Positions 25,681-30,497 of a stretch of DNA of 30,497 nucleotides are shown here, piece after piece. The stretch comes from JAUVUV01 sp964548275 (GTDB lineage Bacteria > Gemmatimonadota > Glassbacteria > GWA2-58-10): positions 1-30,497 of the forward strand of contig CAZJQI010000052.1 in assembly GCA_964548275.1 (NCBI GenBank), read 5' to 3'. The notes under the pieces were generated by a model that worked only from the letters and a program-made list of their open reading frames with translations, ran no database searches and was not told where the DNA came from. Position 1 is the stretch's first letter. The number at the start of each line of letters is the position of its first letter. The translations under genes and the position numbers were made by a program.

Positions 25681-27126
25681 ATGATCTGCCGGGTGCTCTC
25701 GGATGCGCAGATTGAGAAAATCCACCGGGCTTCCCTGGATATTCTCGAACGAGTGGGGGTTGTCGTGCCCCATGAGGGGATACTCGACCGTTTCTCGGAT
25801 GCAGGTGCAAAGGTCTCATTCAGAGAACAGCGGGTCTGGATTCCTGCAGATTTGGTTGAGCGATCGTTGGAACAATGCGGCAAGCATTTTACGATCTACG
25901 GGCGTGATATTTCAAAAACGGCTGCTTTCGGCCTGGGAAAGCGTAACTATAATAGCGTCGCTGGTGAAGCCTCATGGGTGGATGAGATCGGTGGTGAGCG
26001 GCGCTATGCAACCCTTGAAGATGTCGCCGTAGCCTCGCGTTTCGCCGATGCCCTGGATAAGATCAATATTGCAGGTGCAATGAGCGACCCGAAGGATGTC
26101 CCTGTGGAATACCGCTGCGTGGAAGTCTTTGCCACTCAGCTCAGGAATACCACAAAACCTGTTACGTTCTGGTTCCACGACCGGGCCTCGGCAAAGTTCG
26201 TTGTCGAGATGCTGATCGCTATCCGCGGAGACGAGCAGAAAGCCGCCGCCAATCCGGTGTGCTACCCTTTCCTTGAGCCGATAAGCCCCTTGCGCTTTCC
26301 TTTCAATGGAATAGACCTGCTGTTTGAAACAGCGAGGCTCGAGCTTCCTGTACCTGTAGGGCCGATGGCGCAGATGGGGCTTACCGCACCCGCCACGATT
26401 GCCGGAACCATGGCCCAGCAGAACGCAGAGATTCTTGCTGGTATCTGCATAACCCAACTGGTCAAGCAGGGATTGCCGGTATGCTATGGCGGTATCTGCC
26501 ATGCTTTCGACATGTCTACAACCCAGTTGATTTTCTCCGGGCCAGAGCAGGCTATTTTCGGAGTGGCAATGACCCAGATTGGCAAACGCTATCACCTGCC
26601 GGTCTATATCAATGTTGGCCTCACCGATTCGAAACGTCCCGATGCCCAGGCCGGCCTGGAAGTCGGGGCGACCCTCGCACTGGGTGCTGCCGCAGGAGCT
26701 GATATTTTCGGCCATATGGGCATTGCAGGAGTGGACCAGGCCTCTTCGCTCGATATGCTCCTGCTGCAGAATGAGATTATCGGCTATGTGGAAAGCCTCA
26801 ACCGCGAGTTTGAAATTAGCGATGAAACATTGGGACTCGATGTCATCTCAGAAGCTGGTCCCGGAGGCACTTTTATCGACACCGAACACACGGTCAGACA
26901 TTTCCGCCAAGAACTCTGGTTCCCCAATCTTCTGGACCGGGAATATTACCAGAGCTGGCTTGACAGCGGAGCTTCAGCCATGGAAAATCGCTGCCGGGCG
27001 CGAAAGGAGGAAATCCTCGACAGTCATGAACCGGAGCCAATCTCTCCTGAACTCAGTCGTGCCCTTGATCAAATCGTAGCGGCCGCGAAACGAGAACTAC
27101 AGCCAAAGACTTCAACTGATCGTTGA
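25681..27126 (+). CDS. MttB-superfamily corrinoid methyltransferase (non-pyrrolysine)
   Basis: Predicted to move a methyl group from a quaternary amine or similar substrate to a corrinoid protein. The 481-residue barrel protein matches the trimethylamine methyltransferase family: an opening LSDAQIEKIHRASLDILERVGV, then AGEASWVDE, MAQMGLTAPATIAGTMAQQNAE and a late LGAAAGADIFGHMGIAGVDQ. The reading frame has no internal amber codon, so it is of the pyrrolysine-free type like the glycine betaine enzyme MtgB. The true substrate is unknown. I chose ATG 25681 with GGAGG seven bases upstream; GTG 25618 would add 21 residues not typical of the family. The MetH-activation-like gene follows after 13 bases, a clear operon. 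Confidence 0.9.
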   Translation: MICRVLSDAQIEKIHRASLDILERVGVVVPHEGILDRFSDAGAKVSFREQRVWIPADLVERSLEQCGKHFTIYGRDISKTAAFGLGKRNYNSVAGEASWVDEIGGERRYATLEDVAVASRFADALDKINIAGAMSDPKDVPVEYRCVEVFATQLRNTTKPVTFWFHDRASAKFVVEMLIAIRGDEQKAAANPVCYPFLEPISPLRFPFNGIDLLFETARLELPVPVGPMAQMGLTAPATIAGTMAQQNAEILAGICITQLVKQGLPVCYGGICHAFDMSTTQLIFSGPEQAIFGVAMTQIGKRYHLPVYINVGLTDSKRPDAQAGLEVGATLALGAAAGADIFGHMGIAGVDQASSLDMLLLQNEIIGYVESLNREFEISDETLGLDVISEAGPGGTFIDTEHTVRHFRQELWFPNLLDREYYQSWLDSGASAMENRCRARKEEILDSHEPEPISPELSRALDQIVAAAKRELQPKTSTDR

Positions 27127-27139
27127 CAAAGGCCTGTTT

Positions 27140-27880
27140 ATGCATCTCACTGTTATAGATAATATCCCGTTTTTGCCGGATGCGGACAAAATGGCCGAAA
27201 AGCTCAAGCTTGGTGGAATGCAATCCCACGAACAGGAGGTCAAGGAGCTTGCCGGGCTTGGGGCACGAATCGGAGCTCCGCGAGCCTGTTACGCAATGTA
27301 CGATGTGGAGAAAACAGGCGACGCCTCGGTGGTTATCGCAGGCCGATGTTTCGAAAGCCGCATCCTTCGGGTAAATCTCCAATACAGCGACAAGGCCGTG
27401 CTTTTCGTGGCAACCTGCGGCACCCAACTCGAGCAGTGGGCCGAGTCATACGAAGACATGCTTCTACGCTGGGTGGCCGAGGAGCTCTGCGAGGAGGCCC
27501 TGCGCACAGGTGTGGCTGCCCTGGATCAGGCAGTCAATCCATTGCTTGACGGCAAGTATAAAGTTTCGATGAACCCGGGCTCGCTGGAGGACTGGCCGCT
27601 GGTGCAGCAGAAGCCCTTATTCGAAGCCCTGGGTAATGTTACCGAGGCAATCGGGGTGGAGCTGACAGAAAGCTTCCTGATGAGGCCTCGCAAGTCGCTT
27701 TCCGGAATCAGGTTTTCCTCTCCGGAACCTTTTGCCAACTGCAAGCTCTGTCCCCGCCAGGACTGCCAGGGAAGAAGGATGCCGTTCCACAGCCACGCCT
27801 TCGAGCAAGAATACGCCGGAGCCAGACACGGCGTTCTTTATGACCAAGCCTGCTACTGTGGGCCTGATTCGCAGTTGTGA
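27140..27880 (+). CDS. MetH-activation-domain-like protein, corrinoid methyltransferase accessory
   Basis: A 246-residue protein resembling the reactivation domain of B12-dependent methionine synthase, as found beside MttB-type methyltransferases. There it probably helps restore oxidised cobalt in a corrinoid partner. Matching blocks are FVATCGTQLEQW (89-100), SMNPGSLEDWPLVQQ and ESFLMRPRKSLSGI (177-190). The C-terminus has C201, C204 and C209 (NCKLCPRQDC) plus C238 and C240. Such a cysteine set could bind a metal or an iron-sulfur cluster; this is inference. The start is ATG 27140, 13 bases after the MttB-like stop. No corrinoid-binding protein (DxHxxG) is encoded beside it. Confidence 0.82.
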   Translation: MHLTVIDNIPFLPDADKMAEKLKLGGMQSHEQEVKELAGLGARIGAPRACYAMYDVEKTGDASVVIAGRCFESRILRVNLQYSDKAVLFVATCGTQLEQWAESYEDMLLRWVAEELCEEALRTGVAALDQAVNPLLDGKYKVSMNPGSLEDWPLVQQKPLFEALGNVTEAIGVELTESFLMRPRKSLSGIRFSSPEPFANCKLCPRQDCQGRRMPFHSHAFEQEYAGARHGVLYDQACYCGPDSQL

Positions 27881-28149
27881 TTGTTGATTCTGTTGAAATA
27901 ATGAAACAATAGAGTCCGGTAAAAATGGTTTATGAGTTAAGAGTTGTTTTTAATTCAGGCAGTTGCAGAAAGGGAACGCAAAAGGGATTGATTGAAGGAA
28001 TATCTTTATTTTCTTTGAAGTGCTCTGTTTTTCTGGCGGCCGCAGGCCGCCTGATCAGGGCCGCATGTTCGAGAAACTCCGTAGGAGCGTGTAAAGGCCG
28101 GGTAATTTCCATCCCAGGCAGAGCGAAGCCAGACCGGTGGGCATGCCAT

Positions 28150-28180
28150 TGATTCGGCTTGCCTGGCTCAAGCCGAATCA
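28150..28180. repeat. 12-bp perfect stem hairpin
   Basis: TGATTCGGCTTG at 28150-28161 pairs perfectly with CAAGCCGAATCA at 28169-28180 around a 7-base loop. No T run follows directly, so it is more like a repeat-type palindrome than a classical terminator, although it lies between convergent genes. Confidence 0.7.
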
Positions 28181-28273
28181 GGCGAGCACCCCAGGAGCGC
28201 CTTTTTACCTGGAAAACAACAAAGTATATAAAAGTTATATTGGAAGTCGAGTTTGCGGCCCGAAAAAACTTTT

Positions 28274-28352
28274 GGTTACTTTTGGTTACAAAAGTAACGT
28301 GAAAAAAACAATCTTTTTCTTTCTGCCTGTTAGTTAACCGGACAATACTAAC
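28274..28352 (+). repeat. Inverted repeat pair, copy A (about 79 bp)
   Basis: Matches the reverse complement of 30423-30497. The first 25 bases are identical and themselves form a hairpin (GTTACTTTT ... AAAAGTAAC, 28275-28298). The rest differs by five transitions and a 4-base insertion here. The pair brackets the epimerase and SMP-30-like genes. Confidence 0.9.
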
Positions 28353-28365
28353 ATTGTTTGTCAAA

Positions 28366-29316
28366 TTACAGGTTAAAATATAATTTATACCACTCGATAA
28401 ATCGTTTCAACCCCTTCTCGATTTTCGTCCGCGGTTCGAAACCGAGCAGCCTTCCGGCCCTGGCGATATCCGCATACGTGGCCTCGCAGTCACCCGGCTG
28501 GATCGGCAGCATGAGCTTGTCAGCTTCCTTGCCCAGATTTTTTTCGATAAGCTCGATCAGGTGGAGCAGCTCCACCGGATTGTTGTTGCCCAGGTTGATA
28601 ATTTCGTACTGGAATGGGTGCTCCAGGCAGGCAACAACCCCTTGCACGATGTCGTCAATATAGGTGAAATCCCTTTTCATCTGGCCGTAGTTGAAAACCG
28701 GGATCTGCTCGCCCCGGGTGATAGCGTTGGTGAACTTGAACATTGCCATGTCGGGCCTGCCCCAGGGGCCATACACAGTGAAAAAGCGCAGGCCCGTGGT
28801 GTTAAGCCCGTAAAGGTGGGAATAGCTGTGCGCCATCAGCTCGTTGGCACGCTTGGTGGCGCCGTAGAGAGAAATCTGGCCTTCGAGAACGTCATCCTCG
28901 CTGAATGGCAGTTTCCTGTTTTTGCCGTACACGCTGGAGGATGAGGCGTAGATCAGGTTTTCCACCTTGAAATGGCGGCAAAGTTCGAGGATGTTGAGAA
29001 AACCCTCGAGATTGGAGCGCAGGTAGGCCGTGGGGTTGATCAGCGAATAGCGCACCCCGGCCTGCGCGGCCAGGTGGATCACCTCCTTGAATCCGCCTTT
29101 TTTGAAAACCTCCTCCATCCCGTCGTAATCGCACAGATCGACCTTGTGGAAACTGAACGAGGATAGAGCCTCGAGTTCCCTGATTCGGTCCCGCTTGAGC
29201 TGAGGGGAATAGTAGTCGTTGACATTGTCGGTGCCGATAACTTCCCGGCCCTGTTCGAGAAGTTTTCGCGCAACGTGAAAGCCGATAAAACCCGCAACAC
29301 CGGTCACAAGGATCAT
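28366..29316 (-). CDS. NAD-dependent epimerase, UDP-glucuronate 4-epimerase-like
   Basis: Short-chain dehydrogenase-type sugar-nucleotide epimerase of 316 residues, probably interconverting UDP-glucuronate and UDP-galacturonate in the cytoplasm for polysaccharide synthesis. The NAD loop TGVAGFIG has G6, G9 and G12. The catalytic pair is Y151 and K155 (YGATK), with serines at 125-128. TVYGPWGRPDMA (180-191) is the stretch that marks UDP-glucuronate 4-epimerases rather than GalE. The protein is slightly shorter than the usual 330-340. The start is ATG 29316 with GGAGG at 29324-29328. It lies downstream of, and in the same direction as, the SMP-30-like gene, but 175 bases apart. Confidence 0.9.
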   Translation of the reverse strand: MILVTGVAGFIGFHVARKLLEQGREVIGTDNVNDYYSPQLKRDRIRELEALSSFSFHKVDLCDYDGMEEVFKKGGFKEVIHLAAQAGVRYSLINPTAYLRSNLEGFLNILELCRHFKVENLIYASSSSVYGKNRKLPFSEDDVLEGQISLYGATKRANELMAHSYSHLYGLNTTGLRFFTVYGPWGRPDMAMFKFTNAITRGEQIPVFNYGQMKRDFTYIDDIVQGVVACLEHPFQYEIINLGNNNPVELLHLIELIEKNLGKEADKLMLPIQPGDCEATYADIARAGRLLGFEPRTKIEKGLKRFIEWYKLYFNL

Positions 29317-29491
29317 CTCACATCCTCCGACAAGGAGAGATAGTGGTTACTCACAAGTTAATGAGAAATATAAATAAATTGCCGCCAGGGTCAAAGAAAG
29401 TTTGAAAATAGTTGCTCAATAGACTTTCTGAAACTACCGGTCTTGGCCAGTCAGATATTCAAACGGATAATGGCATTCTACCAAGGATCAC

Positions 29492-30397
29492 TTACTGGGA
29501 CATAAAATGCTCCCTCTTGATCCTCACTATGTGCCCGCGCTCGGTCTCGGTGACATATATCCACTCGCCGCGGATCTGGACATTGGTCAGATTGGCACCA
29601 AACCCGGTGGCGCAAGCTAAAAGCTCACCCTCCGGGCTTACGTAGTAAAGATTTTTCCCGCCGTAATGAGTTATAAAAAGGTTGCCCTTGTCGTCCAGCT
29701 CTATCCCATCCGGGCCGTTGCCGCCAGCCATCAGGAAAATTTCCCTGCCGGGACCCGCCTTGTGCCCGTTTTCGCTCAGCGGGTAGGCGGTCACGTTGCG
29801 CCGCACGGTCTGGGCCACGTAAAGGGTTTTCTTGTCCTTTGAAACTGTAAGCCCGTTCGGGAAAGCCAGGCCGTCCACCAGAAGGTAGAGCTTTTTATCT
29901 TTCTGGCTGTAAACGAATACCCTGCCCCCGGTTGTCGCGTCCACGCGGTAGGGATCGGTGAAATAGATGTCGCCGCTTTGGTGCAGAAAGATGTCGTTGA
30001 CCTCGTTCAGGGGCTTGCCGTTGTAGCTGTCTGCCACGGTCGTGACCTTGCGGGTTTTCAAGTCTATGGAGATTATCCTTTTGCCCTCGTACTCGCAGGC
30101 GAAAAGCCTGCCGTCCGGGCTGAATGCCATGCCGTTGGCCGCTCCCTGGCCGAGCGCTTCCAGGTCCATGAAAATTTCTGTCTTGCCCTCAGGGGTAACT
30201 CTCCCGATATCTGCAAACTTTTTATAGGCTACGGCGTAAAGGTTGCCCTCGTTGTCGAAAGCCGGGCCCTCCGGGAATTTCCATCCCTCGGTTACGACTT
30301 CGTAAGGAAATTCGCTGCACTTTCTTTGAGCCGCTAAGTCTGTGCAGAAAGCCCCCAGCACTGCAAGAGTGGCGAAAACCAGATTGCGTATTTTCAT
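29492..30397 (-). CDS. Secreted SMP-30/gluconolactonase-family protein
   Basis: A 301-residue exported six-bladed beta-propeller of the SMP-30/gluconolactonase/LRE family, which hydrolyses sugar lactones or related esters. Residues 1-23 are a signal peptide (KIRNLVFATLAVLGAFCTDLAAQ). Family blocks include FPEGPAFDNEGNLY with the metal-binding glutamate, NGMAFSPDGRLF, LNEVNDIFLH, YFTDPY, FPNGLTVS and NGPDGIELDDKGNLF. I chose ATG 30397 with GAGGG upstream; a longer frame to 30472 runs into repeat copy B and would bury the signal peptide. The substrate is unknown; context suggests a sugar-acid lactone. Confidence 0.87.
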   Translation of the reverse strand: MKIRNLVFATLAVLGAFCTDLAAQRKCSEFPYEVVTEGWKFPEGPAFDNEGNLYAVAYKKFADIGRVTPEGKTEIFMDLEALGQGAANGMAFSPDGRLFACEYEGKRIISIDLKTRKVTTVADSYNGKPLNEVNDIFLHQSGDIYFTDPYRVDATTGGRVFVYSQKDKKLYLLVDGLAFPNGLTVSKDKKTLYVAQTVRRNVTAYPLSENGHKAGPGREIFLMAGGNGPDGIELDDKGNLFITHYGGKNLYYVSPEGELLACATGFGANLTNVQIRGEWIYVTETERGHIVRIKREHFMSQ

Positions 30398-30422
30398 CTT
30401 TATTCCCTCTTTTAGTTTTAAA

Positions 30423-30497
30423 GTCAGTACTGTCCGGTTAATTAATAGGCAGAAAGAAAAAGATTTTTTCATGTTACTTTTGTAACCAAAAGTAACC
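30423..30497 (-). repeat. Inverted repeat pair, copy B (at least 75 bp, reaches window edge)
   Basis: Reverse-complement partner of 28274-28352. It lies directly upstream of the SMP-30-like gene and is cut off by the end of the window, so its full length is unknown. It has the same terminal hairpin (30473-30496). Confidence 0.9.

Larger units (their letters stand above)
27881..28365. other. 485-base palindrome-rich spacer
   Basis: No convincing gene. It holds GGCGGCC-GCA-GGCCGCC at 28035-28051, the 12-bp stem at 28150-28180, and repeat copy A at 28274-28352. Open frames on both strands (for example 27930-28364 minus) run through these repeats and have no family-like features. The spacer separates the methyltransferase pair from the convergent epimerase gene. 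Confidence 0.6.

Noticed and set aside
25681..27126. Pyrrolysine-containing MttB
   Set aside because: The frame is continuous with no internal amber codon, so this is the pyrrolysine-free branch.
27930..28364. A 144-codon minus-strand frame in the spacer before the epimerase
   Set aside because: It runs through repeat copy A and two hairpins and shows no family-like pattern; probably a repeat translated by chance.

Overview
This 30.5 kb window reads as a chromosomal contig from a moderately GC-rich, heterotrophic, probably uncultured bacterium. The gene set has sugar-acid and glycan enzymes, Gfo/Idh/MocA oxidoreductases (one with a twin-arginine signal), a heparinase II/III-like lyase, MttB-type methyltransferase parts and a split glycine decarboxylase. 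That mix is common in Planctomycetes and FCB-type candidate phyla, but no marker gene here fixes the lineage, so the placement is an inference.

Layout. (1) 1-7852, carbohydrate and C1 block: the tail of an unrecognised protein, a GH94-like phosphorylase, a Tat-exported Gfo/Idh/MocA oxidoreductase, a convergent secreted heparinase II/III-like protein, and a divergent URO-D/MtaA-like methyltransferase. (2) 7838-10274, a sharply A/T-rich three-gene island: a DNA methyltransferase, a protein with two LAGLIDADG-type helices whose catalytic acids are both replaced, and a small PD-(D/E)XK nuclease, closed by a 17-bp perfect-stem terminator. (3) 10314-14172: a secreted NodB-like deacetylase-fold protein, a cluster of seven short hairpins, then gcvPA and gcvH on the minus strand. 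(4) 14479-17531: an atypical GH3 protein, an OsmC-family protein and a metallophosphoesterase. (5) 18292-20947: an unrecognised helical protein with a hydrophobic C-terminal segment, and a second Gfo/Idh/MocA oxidoreductase. (6) 21378-25437: glucan phosphorylase and pyruvate kinase. (7) 25681-27880: an MttB-family methyltransferase lacking pyrrolysine and a MetH-activation-domain protein. (8) 27881-30497: a palindrome-rich spacer, a UDP-glucuronate 4-epimerase-like gene and a secreted SMP-30/gluconolactonase-like gene. These last two genes are bracketed by an inverted pair of about 75-bp repeats.

How the genes fit together. GH94 and GlgP phosphorolysis feed glucose 1-phosphate to glycolysis, ending at pyruvate kinase. 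The oxidoreductases, lyase, epimerase and lactonase-like proteins suggest turnover of uronic-acid-containing glycans. MttB-like, URO-D-like and MetH-activation-like proteins are three of the usual four parts of a corrinoid demethylation system; the corrinoid protein itself is not here. Gcv proteins supply one-carbon units from glycine.

The best candidate for something undescribed is the A/T-rich island. I read it as a restriction-modification-like cassette in which a degenerate LAGLIDADG protein may supply DNA recognition for a small methyltransferase and a small nuclease. The protein folds are read from motifs; the shared-specificity model is inference.
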